64,000 nt of DNA from Polytrichum commune (taxonomy: Eukaryota; Streptophyta; Polytrichopsida; Polytrichales; Polytrichaceae). Made by a program: the position numbers and the translations under genes. Below are positions 1 through 11,434 of this stretch, one piece after another. Where the stretch lies: NCBI GenBank assembly GCA_950295325.1, contig OX485806.1:48045169-48109168 (forward strand), read 5' to 3'. Numbering within the stretch: the first letter of the stretch is position 1; each line of letters opens with the position of its first letter. The notes below the pieces were generated by a model that saw only the letters and a program-made list of their open reading frames with translations, did no database searches and was not told where the DNA came from.

Positions 1-3000
1 CTTGAATCTGATTTACGTGTGTACTGAGTTTGGGTTGTATATTGATAAGGTTGTGATTAGGCCTGAATCTGATTTAAGTGTGAAGTTGGTAAGGCTCATA
101 TAAGGCCTGAAATCAAATCTCTTAATGTTAGCTTTGTTCAAAATAGTGTGTTTCGGTCTCGAGACACCCTTGAGAAGGGTATTATGTGGGCTGACTTAAG
201 TGTGAAATCGATTGGGTTAGAAGTCGATAAGGTTGTGATTAGGCCTGAATCTGATTTAAGTGTGAAGTGAGCTTGGGTTATATGTTGCTTAGGTTGTGAT
301 TACGCTTGAATCTGATTTAAGTGTGAAGTGAGTTTGGGTTGTATGCTGCATAGGTTGTGTGTAGGCCTGAAATCTGAATTGTTCAATATAGTGTGTCTCG
401 GCCCCGAGAGACCCTAGGGAAGGTCTTAACTGGGTTGAACTATGTTTATAATCAGTTGGGTTAGGATGTTGGTAAGGTTTTTGTTAGGCCTGAAATCAAC
501 CTTAAGTGTGAATTGAGTTTCAATTTGATGTTCGTAATAATGTGATTAGGCCTAAAATCTGATTTAAGTGTGAAGTTGGTAAAGCCGATATAAGGCCTGA
601 AATCAAATTTTTGAAAGTCACATTTGTCCAAAAAAGTGTGTCTCGGTCCCGAGACACCCGAGGCAAGGGTCTTCATTGAGCTGAATTCAGTGTGAAATCA
701 ATTGGGTTAGAAGTTGATAACGTTGTGATGAGGCCTGAATCTGATTTAAGTGTGAAGTGAGCTTGGGTTATATGTAGCTTAGGTTGTGATTAGGCCTAAA
801 ATCTGATTTAAGTTTGAAGTTGGTAAAGCTGATATAAGGCTTGAAATCAAATTTTTGAAAGTCACATTTGTTCAAAATAGTGTGTCTCGGTCACGAGACA
901 CCCTAGACAAGGGTATTAAGGGGGCTGACTTATGTGTGAAATCAATTGGGTTAGAAGTTGCTTAGGTTGTGATTAGGCCTGAATCTGATTTAAGTGTGAA
1001 GTGAGTTTGGGTTATATGTTGCGTATGTTGTGATTACGCCTGAATCTCATTTATGTGTGAAGTTGGTAAGCCTCATATAAGGCCTGAAATCAAATCTCTT
1101 AAAGTTAGTTTTGTTCAAAAAAGTGTGTCTCGGTCCCGAGACACCCTAGACAAGGATATTAGGTGGGTTGAATTAAGTGTGAAATCAATTGGATTAGAAG
1201 TGGATAAGGTTGTGATTAGGCCTGAATCTCATTTAAGTGTGAAGTGAGTTTGGGTTATATGTAGCTTAGGTTGTGATTAGGCCTGAAATCTGATTTAAGT
1301 TTGAAGTTGTTAAGGCTCATATAAGGCCGGAAATCAAATATCTTAATGTTAGCTCTATTCAAAATAGTGTGTCTCGGTCCCGAGACACCCTTGAGAAAGG
1401 TATTAAGTGGGCTGACTTAAGTGTGAAATCCATTGGGTTATAAGTTGATAAGGTTGTGATTAGGCCTGGATCTGATTTAAGTGTGAAGTGAGTTTGGGTT
1501 ATATGTTTCTTATGTTGTGATTAGGCCTGAAATCTGATTTAAGTTTGAAGTTGGTAAAGCTGATATAAGGCCTGAAATCAAATTTTTGAAAGTCACATTT
1601 GTTCAAAATAGTGTGTCTCGGTCCCGAGACACCGTTGAGAAGGGTATTAAGTGGCCTGACTTAAGTGTGAAATCAATTGGGTTAGAAGTTGCTTATGTTG
1701 CGATTAGGCCTGAATCTGATTTAAGTGTGAAGTGAGTTTGGGTTATATGTTGCGTATGTTGTGATTACGCCTGAATCTCATTTATGTGTGAAGTTGGTAA
1801 GCCTCATATAAGGCCTGAAATCAAATCTCTTAAAGTTAGCTTTGTTCAAAAAAATGTGTCTCGGTCCCGAGACACCCTAGACAAGGGTATTAGGTGGGCT
1901 GAATTAAGTGTGAAATCAATTGGATTAGAAGTGGATAAGGTTGTGATTAGGCCTGAATCTGATTTATGTGTGAAGTTGGTAAGCCTCATATAAGGCCTGA
2001 AATCAAATCTCTTAAAGTTAGCTTTGTTCAAAAAAGTGTGTCTCGGTCCCAAGACACCCTAGAGAAGGGTATTAAGTGGGCTGACTTAAGTGTGAAATCG
2101 ATTGGGTTAGAAGTCGATAAGGTTGTGATTAGGCCTGAATCTGATTTAAGTGTGAAGTGAGCTTGGGATATATGTTGCTTAGGTTGTAATTAGGCTTGAA
2201 TTTGATTTAAGTGTGAAGTGAATTTGGGTTATATGTTGCATAGGTTGTGTGTAGGCCTGAAATCTGAATTGTTCATAATAGTATGTCTCGGCCCCGAGAG
2301 ACCCTAGAGAAAGTCTTCACTGGGTTGAACTATGTTTGAAATCAGTTGGGTTAGGATGTTGGTATGGTTTTTGTTAGGCCTGAAATCAACCTTAAGTGTG
2401 AATTGAGTTTGAATCTGATGTTGGTAATAATGTGATTAGGCCTAAAATCTGATTTAAGTGTGAAGTTGGTGAAGCCGATATAAGGCCTGAAATCAAATTT
2501 TTGAAAGTCACATTTGTTCAAAAAAGTGTGATCCGGTCCCGAGACACCCTAGACAGGGGTATTAAGTGGGCTGACTTAAGTGTGAAATCAATTGGGTTAG
2601 AAGTTGATAACGTTGTGATGAGGCCTGAATCTGATTTAAGTGTGAAGTAGGCTTGGGTTATATGTAGCTTAGGTTGTGATTAGGCCTAAAATCTGATTTA
2701 AGTTTGAAGTTGGTAAAGCTGATATAAGGCCTGAAATCAAATTTTTGAAAGTCACATTTGTTCAAAATAGTGTGTCTCGGTCCCGAGACACCCTAGACAA
2801 GGGTGTCTCGTTGGCTGAATTATGTGTGAAATCAGTTGGGTTAGGATGTTGGTAATGTTTTAGTTAGGCCAGAAATCAACCTTAAGTGTGAAGTGAATTT
2901 GAATTGGATGTTGGTTATAATGTGCTTAGAGTTGAAATCTGAAATTTCATTGTTGGTTAAATGATTATTGGATTGTAATTAGGCCTGAAATTTGATTTGA

Positions 3001-3120
3001 GTGTGAATTTAGTTTATATACCAAGATGTTGATTACGCCAAAACATATTATTTGACTTTGAATTTAGTTTGGGTTGGTTGTTGGGAAGGATGTGATTAGG
3101 CCTGACATCAAAATTGGAAA
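1..3120. repeat. Palindrome-bearing satellite array 1a (~244-bp units)
   Basis: About twelve degenerate tandem units fill this stretch. Each carries blocks such as GATTAGGCCTGAATCTGATT and AAGTGTGAAATCAATTGGG and one dyad, GTGTCTCGGTCCCGAGACAC (9-bp arms, 2-nt centre). Dyads start near 638, 882, 1125, 1369, 1613, 1856, 2038 and 2772, mostly 243-246 bp apart with one 182-bp step. Degenerate versions lie near 150, 393, 2284 and 2528. Higher-order repeats are visible: the block at 1053-1247 recurs at 1784 (offset about 731, three units) and the block near 361 recurs near 2251. The last ~200 bp fade into diverged sequence. An exon with a clean acceptor follows at 3144, so the array probably lies in an intron of copy A. 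Confidence 0.93.
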
Positions 3121-3143
3121 ATTAAGCATTGGATTTTCCGCAG

Positions 3144-3230
3144 AGTTTGGGAGCTACCGATCTTGAAACTTACGTTTCAAATGCTATTGAAGGCATCATG
3201 GACCATGATGAGCAGAATATTGGGGAAGAG
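3144..3230 (+). CDS. Copy A, first visible exon (29 codons)
   Basis: The exon is bounded by TTTTCCGCAG and GTAAGTACTC and open in phase 0. It encodes an acidic stretch beginning SLGATDLETYVSNAIEG and ending NIGEE, which reads directly into the exon at 3321. It is too short for a homology call. Its value is positional: it puts satellite array 1a upstream within the transcription unit rather than outside it. Confidence 0.6.
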
Positions 3231-6200
3231 GTAAGTACTCACGTAGTTACATAATGTGTGAATTAGTTGTACCTTATGCCATGCAGCTTTGTGTCTTAAA
3301 TACATACCTGTGTTTTGTAGGTCGAGTGCCCCACCCCCCAGGACTCACCGGCAGCGACTCAAGCTTCAAGAGAGACTGCAATTGATCTTGACAGTTCTGA
3401 TGAAGGTCAGGATGAGGATGAAGATGGGCTTGGAGATAAGGATACGTTTGACGGGGATGAAGATGAACTTAGATCCCGTCAAAAATTGAATTCCGTGGCC
3501 ATGATCTCTCAATTGAGAGTCAAACCTTTCAGTTCATCGAGGTTCAATATTCCTTTATGTAGAATGCTTGCCATGCCTATGGTGAGGCCAACACTCTCAA
3601 CTGATCTTGATAAATTAGAGCAGGAGTTTGTCCATGGGTATAGAGAGGGCTCCTCAGTTTTTTATGTGACATTAACAGATGAAGAAGGCAAAACACAGGA
3701 GGTGTCTGAAGCTGATAAGGCATCCTGGGGTCCCATTTGGAATTCAAAAAATGAAGAATTTAATTTCTATCTTCAGTCTATTCCGGAGTTAGCCGGTTTC
3801 AAGGATTTGATGTTCTTTGTATGTGATGGTAACCATAGGCGTCAGGCATGGTTAAATCATATTGAAAGACTTCACAAAACAGATGAGGCCTGGCATTATA
3901 TGGTGGATAGCATCCTACTTGACACAAAAGGCAAAGTTGGGGTTGTTATGCAAGTGATGCATAACATCAACAAGTAAGTTTTGTTAATTAATTTATATTT
4001 CTTTCTATGTAAAATACTTCTTGTTATACCATTAATGTCATGTGCTAATCCACCCTTTTTTATTGATAATTGCAGGCATACTGAAGACTCTCACGTCAAG
4101 ACCAACTTTGTTCACACCCTTTTTAGGATTCAAAAGTATGGTCTTATGCCAATCGAACATTATCAAGACATATTGGCTCCATCAGAGATGAAGAGGTGCA
4201 AGAGAACTCAAAATGCCAAAAAAACTTGGTACACATTGAATCTTTAAGTATTCACGAACTTCATCTTCCGGGTATGATCTCTATAATATGTACTGCATTG
4301 TTTTAATCACTAACATATTGTCATTATCTAAAATCAAATGATCACATAGGTTACAGTATACTTGGATGACTAACTAAGTCTACCCCTGTGCAGCATGAAC
4401 TTGGACTTGCTGCAGATGAGGGTGTTCGACAACTTGTGGAGCAATCAGATGTAGAAGTGTCCGCCGCTGAAAAAGCAACCGCTATGAAAGTTGCTACAAA
4501 GAAAAGAGCCAAGGCACTTCATAAGAAAATGTCGAAACTAGTTGCTCTGGCAAACCCGGACTTGACGGATGGATGGCTTCGAGAGGTATAAACTCTACTT
4601 TACAAGCACATTTTTCAATCTTCATGTTCTTTAATGACCCCTGAGATTCTAATAAATAGCTATATGTTTCACAGATTGGACGTCACTATAGTCTTAACTC
4701 AATTACACCCGAGCTCAATATGGAGAAATTGCAGTTGATCGTTACTGCAAAAACATCGGCCGCTTCTAAGGTTAAATGGTTGGAATATTTAAACTCCTCT
4801 GCATCTACACGTGAGGCCCGCAAACTGCCCCCTAAGCCCACCAACGAGGAGAAACTGGGTGCATTTCTAGCTAAGGCGTGCTTTTGGGCCGGAGTGAGTT
4901 AATACTTCCCAATCAATTCGTTTAATATGTTTGTCTTGAGGCCTGAAAACTGTTTGGGTTATATGTTGCTTAGGTTGTGATTAGGCCTAAAATCAAACTT
5001 CTGACATTAAGATTTGGTCAACAAGGGTCTTAAGTGGGCTAAACTAAATGTGAAATCAATTGGGATAGATGTTGCTATGGTTGTGATTAGGCTTGCATCT
5101 GATCTAAGTGTGAACTGAGTTTGGGATATTTGTTGCTTAGCTTGTGATGATGCCCGACAGTTGATTTCAGTGTGAAGTGAGTGATGGATAGACTTTGGTA
5201 AGCTTGTGAATAGGCTTGAATCTGATGTGAGTGTGAAATTTAAGTGTCAAGTTGTAAAGGTGTTTAGTAGGCCTGAAATCAAATTTCTGAGAGTAAGATT
5301 TGGTCAATAATGTGTGTCTCAGTCTTGGACCCTAGACAAGGGTCTTAAGTGGACTGAAGTAAGTGTGAAATCAATTGGGTTAGATGTTGCTATGGTTGTG
5401 ATTAGGCTTGAATTTGTTTTAAGTATCAAGTGAGTTTGGGATATATGTTGATAAGGTTGTGATTAGGCCTGAAATCTGATTTAAGTGTCAAGTGTGTTTG
5501 GGTTATATGTTGCTTAGGTTGTGATTAAGCCTGAAATCTGATTTAAGTGTGAAGTTGGTAAAGCCGATATAAGGCCTGAAATCAAATTTTTGAAAGTCAC
5601 ATTTGTTCAAAATAGTGTGTCTCGGTCCCGAGACACCCTAGACAAGGGTATTAAGTGGGCTGAATTAAGTGTGAAATCAATTGGGTTAGAAGTTGATAAG
5701 GTTGTGATTAGGCCTGAATCTGATTTAAATGTGAAGTTAATTTGGGTTATATGTTTCTTAGGTTGTGATTAGGCCTGAAATCTGATTTAAGGGTCAAGTG
5801 AGTTTGGGTTATATGTTGCTTAGGTTGTGATTAGGCCTGAAATCTGATTTAAGTTTGATGTTGTTAAGGCTGACATAAGGCCTGAAATCAAATTTCTGGA
5901 AATCATCTTTGTTCAAAAAAGTGTGTTTCGGTCCCGAGACACCCTAGACAAGGGTCTTATGTGGGCTGAATTAAGTGTGAAGTGATTTCAAATTAGAAGT
6001 TGATAAGGTTGTGATTAGGCCTGAATATGATATAAGTGTGAAGTGAGGTTGGGTTATATGTTGCTTAGGTTGTGTTTAGGCCTGAAATTTGAATTGTTCA
6101 AAATAGTGTGTGTCAGTCCCGAGACACCCTGGACAAGGTCTTAACTGGGCTAAATTATGTGTGAAATCAATTAGGGTAGGATGTTGGTAAGGTCTTTGTT

Positions 6201-9200
6201 AGGCCTGAAATCAACCTTAAGTGTGAAGTGAGTTTGAATTGGATGTTGTTAATAATGTCATTAGGCCTGAAATCTGATTTAAGTGTGAAGTTGGAAACGC
6301 TGATATAAGGCCTGAAATCAAATTTCCTAAAGTTAGGTCTGTTCAAAAAAGTGTGTCTCGGTCCCGAGACACTCTAGAGAAGGGTATTAAGTGGGTTGAC
6401 TTAAGTGTGAAATCAATTGGGTTAGAAGTTGATAAGGTTGTGATTAGGCCTGAAATCTGATTTAAGTGTCAAGTGTGTTTGGGTTATATGTTGCTTAGGT
6501 TGTGATTAGGCCTGAAATCTGGTTTAAGTGTCAAGTTGTTAAGGATGCTATAAGACCTGAAATCAAATTTTTGAAAGTCACATTTGTTCAAAATAGTATG
6601 TCTCGGTCCCAAGACACCCTAGACAAGCGTATTAAGTGGGTTGACTTCGGTGTGAAATCAATTGGGTTAGAAGTTGATAAGGTTGTGATTATGCCTGAAT
6701 CTGATTTAAGTGTCAAGTGCGTTTGGGTTATATGTTTCTTAGGTTGTGATTAGGCCTGAAATCTGATTTAAGTGTCAAGTGCGTTTGGGTTATATGTTGC
6801 TTAGGTTGTGATTAGGCCTGAAATCTGAACTAAGTTTGAAGTTGTTAAGGCTGACATAAGGCTTGAAATCAAATTTCTGGAAGTCAGCTTTGTTCAAAAA
6901 AGTGTGTCTCGGTCCTGAGACACCCTAGACAAGGGTCTTATGTGGGCTGAATTAAGTGTGAAATCAATTGGATTAGAAGTGGATAAGGTTGTGATTAGGC
7001 CTGAATCTGATTTAAGTGTGAAGTGAGTTTGGGTTATATGTAGCTTAGGTTGTGATTAGGCCTGAAATCTGATTTAAGTTTGAAGTTGTTAAGGCTCATA
7101 TAAGGCCTGAAATCAAATCTCTTAATGTTAGCTTTATTCAAAATAGTGTGTCTTGGTCCCGAGACACCCTTGAGAAGGTTATTAAGTGGGCTGACTTAAG
7201 TGTGAAATCAATTGGGTTATAAGTTGATAAGGTTGTGATTAGGCCTGAATCTGATTTAAGTGTGAAGTGAGTTTGGGTTATATGTTTCTTAGGTTGTGAT
7301 TAGGCCTGAAATCATATTTAAGTTTAAAGTTGTTAAGGCTCATATAAAGCCTGAAATCAAATCTCTTAATGTTAGTTTTATTCAAAATAGTGTGTCTCGG
7401 TCCCGAGACCCCCTTGAGAAGGGTATTAAGTGGGCTGAATTAAGTGTGAAATCAATTGGGTTATAAGTTGATAAGGTTGTGATTAGGCCTGGATCTGATT
7501 TAAGTGTGAAGTGAGTTTGGGTTATATGTTTCTTAGGTTGTGATTAGGCCTGAAATTTGAATCGTTCAAAATATTGTATCTCGGTCCCAAGACACCCTGG
7601 ACAAGGTCTTAACTGGGCTGAATTATGTGTGAAATTTGTTAGGGTAGGATGTTAGTAAGGTATTTGTTAGGCCTGAAATCAACCTTAAGTGTGAAGTGAG
7701 TTTGAATTGGATGTTGGTAATAATGTCGTTAGGCCTGATTTAAGTGTGAAGTTGGAAACGCTGATATAAGGCCTGAAATCAAATTTCCGAAAATTAGGTT
7801 TGTTCAAAAAAGTGTGTCTCGCTCCCTAGACACCCTAGACAAGGGTATTAAGTGGGCTGACTTAAGTGTGAAATCAATTGGGTTATAAGTTGATAAGGTT
7901 GTGATTAGGCCTGAATCTGATTTAAGTGTGAAGTGAGTTTGGGTTATATGTTTCTTAGGTTGTGATTAGGCCTGAAATCATATTTGATTTTGAATTTAGT
8001 TCAGGCTAAATGTTACTCAGGTTGTGATTAGGCCTCAGCTGAATTGTGCATATGCGCTTATTTGAATTCGGGGAGCTTCTATTATATTTTCTTTCCACAG
8101 ATATCCGAGCAGGCTTCTATTATCTATGAAGAAACAGTGCGTCAAGATAGACTGGTTATCAACTTTGAAGTACCCAGCGAGCCCTTATCCTTGGTTGCAT
8201 ACATCGAGGATTGTAGAATGAAGTTATGGGACAATGCATTCCCCACCTTCTTTCGAGGGCAAGATGCTTTTAACAAAACTCACGAATTTGAGGGCTTCAA
8301 AGGAACTGACTTGATTGTGAGAAGAGTACTATTTCGGTAAGATTTATCCTTCTCCAACTAGAATTCTTGTATTTGTCATATTGATTTGGTTGTTCACATG
8401 GCATGTATTTTGATTGCAAGGTATATAACGATGAGGTTTTTTTTAACCCGCAGGTTTTTCAAGTACGAGCTCCTTGCAAAAGGAGCAATAACAAAAGAAG
8501 ATCTCCCAATATTTCTCTCTACATGGCTTGACAGGTCGAACTCAACGTGCATGTTCTCAGCAAATCAGCAGCGGACGTGGTCTACCTCGCATCTCACAGG
8601 AGGTGGATGGTACCTCGACTGTGCTCCTAGTTTCACTCCCTCCTTTGAAACTGAACTTAGGAAGTCGAGGGATGCAGTTGGTGAGTCTTGTGTTGAGATG
8701 GTTGATTTACAGGGCATTGAAGACGAGCACGAGAGGGCAAAGGCCCTCTCGCGACGTCTAGAAGAAGATAGGAAGAAAGCGCTTAAGGTGAAGGAAGCTG
8801 AGGAGAAAGCGGCCCAGAAAGAGATGGCAAAACTCCACAACTCTCTGGAGAAGACTAACAAGAGGGGGAAAAAGAAGATGAACCCCCCTCCAGAGCCAGA
8901 ATGTAAGAGCCCACCTGCGCCTAGTCCTACATATGACTCTGGTTCTCATGCTCCAATTCAGTCTAGAGGAACCAAACGCGATTCCTCCTATGAGCAATTA
9001 AGCCAAGGAATCCCTGTTTTCACATCGGTTGAGGAGAATGATGGCCAAGTTGGGGAGTGGATTAAAAACTTCTCACTAGAGCAAGTCCTTGGTGGCGACA
9101 CGGGCAGCTTGAGTCCATTATATGACGAGTTAAAGAGCTTCATTTCTAAGGTACCATACTGCTCAACAGCTTTGCTTTGTTTATGTTTTCATTCAATTCT

Positions 9201-11006
9201 AATTCTCAAGCTGCGGAGTCCCATGAATGAATCCTCAAGTTTCTTTCAATCATTCGTAGGTCATCATTCTCATTACAATGACATCCAACACATTTCTTTG
9301 TTAGTTTTCATTGTATGAAAACTTCAACACTTGCTTAAGTCGTTGACTTCTATCTGTTTTTGCATGTTATATGCGATTTCATTACATACACATCTCCTTC
9401 TCATGTATTTGATCTCGAAGTCAATTAATTGATTCACATTAATTCAGAACGGTGTCAAGTTAGAATGTGTGCAATCTTTGCTTTTCTTGTCGGAGTTTTG
9501 ATAAATTTATTTTCATGCGCAGCACTCAAGTGACAAAGGCCGACGCTACAAAGGATCTGCTGCGGAAGTACCCTGTGTGGACTTGATTCTTGCAGATCTT
9601 CCAGAGGGCCTTCCTGTTCCAAGAATTTCGAATCCACCTTCGTCTATTCCCGCCTGGAACATAGAACATGAGGATTGGTTTCAAACAATCTTTGATTTCG
9701 CAGACCATCACCTCCAAGACGATGGGGCGATAATTTTGTTCCATCCTTTTCGAATGTCTACAAAGTCAATCATTCTTGGGTACTGTTCCACGTATGGATT
9801 TGCTGTTCGCAAAGAGTGGTGGGGGATGAACAAGCTTCACCTGACGTCACCAATTAATCCAGTCTTGACTGTGAGTTCATTTTACGATATGACTTATTGC
9901 TAATTTGATTGATAGCTGTATCTTATGTTATTAATCTTGTGAAATTCATCTTCCATTTCATTTGCTGGAATGTGCTTAATGATTTTTATCTTATTTCGTA
10001 AGTAAAGTAATTAACTGTTTTTGTAATCTGCAAACCATGAGGTTTGGAATAACTTTAGTTTTGAGGAGCATTCCGGAGGTGCGTGCTTCCAGATTTTGCT
10101 TTCAACACATCCCTGCACTAGACCGTCACGGGGTTGATGTGCACGGGATGACATTCTCCAGAACTTGGTGTCAAGGGAGGATCAGTTAATGGATGGATCC
10201 ACCCCTTGGCGTGGTCCTCGCGAAAAATCCCTCGCCCTTATACAGATGCTCATTCAGGCATCTTCTTCACCCGGGGATATTGTTCTAGACTGCTCTACAA
10301 CTACGGGTACGTTGAACATCTCTTCATGTTTAAGTAAATAACCGTTGACCATTTCATGTTAATTAATTTTGATGTTGTTTGAGAACTGAACTTCATTGTT
10401 TTCTTATTTTACAGGAGTTTCTATTCATGCGTGCCGCAATGTGAACCGTCACATTGCGGCATTAGAGGCTGACAAGGCAATTTTTGAAGCCTTGATCGCT
10501 CCTCTAATTCGATCTGCTTCGGCCATAGAAGTGAAATCAAGAGATGTTGTATGTCAGAGGATCCAGATAGCGAAATCATTGTTGTTCAGAAGATCGTGAA
10601 GAAGTCAAGGTTTAGTAAGTGAGTATAGCTACTATTTCTACTACTAGTGATATATTTTCTTATTTGCTTTCATATGAGGCGGTTTTATGACCATGTTGCC
10701 ATTTGCATTTGCAGAAGCGGTAATTTGAGATACCCTTATCACCGCGCTTTTTTTTGTGACCCTAAGTTCTATCCAAGCCCTCCAAAGTCATGGCGGCTCC
10801 CTTCATACGCAAATGACGTTGCCAATGAATTAGCGGAAGGTTCATATCGTACTTTTAGACCTAAGGAGTTGATGCTAAGCGGTATAGAGTATGTTGATTT
10901 AGAAGCTGTTGAGTATGAGGATGAAGGTTCTTCAGATGCAGATAGTACAGATTCTAAAGTCTCTGTAGCATTATCTGATAATTGTGATTTCGATTATATG
11001 TCTTAG
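3144..11006 (+). CDS. ParB-like / DNA-methyltransferase fusion gene, copy A (5' end outside window; probably decaying)
   Basis: Visible exons, read from GT/AG signals and phase: 3144-3230, 3321-3973, 4076-4271, 4394-4585, 4675-4893, 8101-8336, 8454-9150, 9523-9870, about 10034-10306, 10415-10618 and 10715-11006. The order is an acidic leader, a ParB/Srx-like domain with GNHR, a helical middle, a charged coiled-coil linker and a beta-class N4/N6 methyltransferase-like domain in the order motif IV, PWRG, motif I. Copy B (about 12416-21110) shares the exon layout and motifs. The first visible exon is in phase with an upstream acceptor, so the gene starts left of the window. At least two apparent breaks relative to copy B suggest a pseudogene or an unusual splice form. 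Its catalytic motifs are altered, so activity is doubtful. Prokaryotic ParB-MTase fusions are common in phages and mobile DNA; the plant nuclear form here is identified by motif only. Confidence 0.72.
3321..3973 (+). CDS. Copy A, ParB/Srx-like domain exon
   Basis: The exon opens with an acidic, low-complexity stretch (DEGQDEDEDGLGDKD) and then the conserved block shared with copy B: IPLCRML, MVRP, DLDKLEQEFVHGY, FFVCDGNHRRQAW. The GNHR sequence preceded by a hydrophobic strand resembles the G-x-H-R box of ParB/sulfiredoxin-fold proteins (GEHR in ParB, GCHR in sulfiredoxin). The preceding 'RP...LD.LE.EF..GY' fits the first strand/helix of that fold, where ParB proteins define targets or hydrolyse CTP. 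No HTH domain of a classical ParB is recognisable. The 3' donor GTAAGT splits the Lys codon exactly as copy B splits its Trp codon, supporting common descent. Confidence 0.62.
4076..4893 (+). CDS. Copy A, helical middle exons (three exons)
   Basis: Exons 4076-4271, 4394-4585 and 4675-4893 encode the segment beginning KHTEDSHVKTN (copy B: STEHDHVKDN). A Lys/Ala-rich helical piece (ATKKRAKALHKKMSK) follows, then a block with RHYSLNS and MEKLQLIV ending ACFWAG (copy B: RHYSSFI, IEKLQKVA, ASFWA). Short introns of 102, 122 and 89 bp separate them. Translations of this part agree poorly with copy B except at these anchors, and the reading frame is not clean throughout. The donor after FWAG opens the 3.2-kb intron that holds satellite array 1b. 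Confidence 0.55.
4930..8060. repeat. Palindrome-bearing satellite array 1b inside an intron of copy A
   Basis: This is the same repeat family as 1-3120. It fills the intron between the donor at 4894 and the acceptor before 8101. About eleven units are present. Perfect dyads GTGTCTCGGTCCCGAGACAC start at 5617 and 6353, with one- or two-base variants near 5923, 6104, 6598, 6905, 7147, 7390, 7574 and 7815. Typical spacing is about 244 bp, with some longer steps near 300 bp. The first ~600 bp (4930-5500) are the most diverged and lack a good dyad. The matching intron of copy B (18598-18677) is only about 80 bp, so the array arrived or expanded after the two genes separated. Confidence 0.92.
8101..9150 (+). 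CDS. Copy A, GGWYLDC exons and charged linker
   Basis: Exon 8101-8336 begins ISEQASIIYEE and contains KLWDNAFPTFF (copy B: ILWDKAFRVYF). It ends with a split Arg codon at GTAAGA. Exon 8454-9150 contains TGGGWYLDC (copy B: AGGWYLDC), the most strongly conserved short motif of the middle region. A Lys/Glu/Arg-rich predicted coiled coil follows (ERAKALSRRLEEDRKKALK...), then a Pro/Ser-rich linker and a helical end before donor GTACCA. Copy B replaces the coil with a Pro/Thr/Ser-rich linker. I do not recognise a catalytic function for this segment; it may be a hinge between the two domains. Confidence 0.6.
9523..9870 (+). CDS. Copy A, methyltransferase motif IV exon
   Basis: The exon encodes VDLILADLPEG, positioned like motif IV of beta-class N4/N6 DNA methyltransferases (hydrophobic strand followed by DPPY or SPPY). 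It is followed by QDDGAIILFHP (the strand after motif IV, normally GG.L) and EWWGMNKLHLTSPINP (copy B: DWFGMNDLDLQSPTNP). The catalytic tetrapeptide reads DLPE rather than DPPY/SPPY, and copy B reads DVPE. The acceptor is ATGCGCAG at 9522 and the donor GTGAGT at 9871. The domain assignment rests on motif order with the next exons. The altered tetrapeptide suggests a changed or lost reaction. Confidence 0.62.
10034..10618 (+). CDS. Copy A, methyltransferase PWRG and motif I exons
   Basis: The two exons (about 10034-10306 and 10415-10618) encode TPWRGPREKS, an 'eK.....LI..SS..GD.VLD' block (ASSSPGDIVLDCSTTTG), and then GVSIHACRNVNRHIAALEADKAIF. This fits the C-terminal AdoMet-binding half of beta-class enzymes: VLDpFxGxG at motif I, then a helix with R, then a strand ending in an acidic residue. 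The glycine-rich loop is unusual: D-C-S-T-T-T-G instead of D-P-F-x-G-S-G. The intron splits the Gly codon in both copies. The upstream part and the end of this block do not read cleanly in one frame, so boundaries are approximate. Confidence 0.6.
10715..11006 (+). CDS. Copy A, C-terminal exon
   Basis: The acceptor is TTTGCAG. The exon encodes RLPSYANDVANELAEG (copy B: ELPSYAAQLANLLAET), followed by LDLEAVEYEDEG-like acidic sequence (as read: VDLEAVEYEDEGSS) and a stop at 11004-11006. The conserved LPSYA..(V/L)AN.LAE motif marks the family's C terminus. The acidic, Ser-rich tail is also present in copy B (DIEAEQGEDSD). No poly(A) signal was assigned with confidence; the next ~400 bp are AT-rich. 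Confidence 0.6.
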
Positions 11007-11430
11007 GTAGAATTTTGTGTCTTATTGCTTGTATAATAATATATTTTTGCATTTGATTGTTAATTGTCCGTTTAGTGCGGTAATCTTCATGGTTTTCCTT
11101 AGACAGTGAATTATATTTTGTAATGCCTTCTTACACTCTTACCCTACACCCTCCTTGCACTCTATTATTCAATAAGACATAGAGGTAAAAATTCAATGCA
11201 TCATCCATGTAAAAAAATTCAAAACAAAACCCAAAAAACATAAAGAAATGTAGTTGTAAAAATATAGATCAAAACATGAAACAAAGACTAAGGAAAACTA
11301 AACCGAAAAACTAAACCAAAAAATTAAAGATGATAAGTATAAAATATCAATACATTTTTTAGAATTACAAAAAATAAGAAGATAGACTGGAAGAAGAATG
11401 GAATAACCCAAAAAAGGCTTGTGCATAAAA
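11007..11430. other. AT-rich intergenic spacer after copy A
   Basis: The stretch is A/T-rich with oligo-A runs and AATAA-like strings, and presumably includes the 3' UTR of copy A. I see no repeat unit or coding signal. Confidence 0.4.
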
Positions 11431-11434
11431 TATG

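Noticed and set aside
1053-2160. Recurring 60-70-residue ORFs (KVSFVQ...SRSRDTL) in array 1
   Set aside because: They recur only because the satellite unit recurs. The ~244-bp unit is not a multiple of three, stops fall in each unit, and there is no start or splice support.
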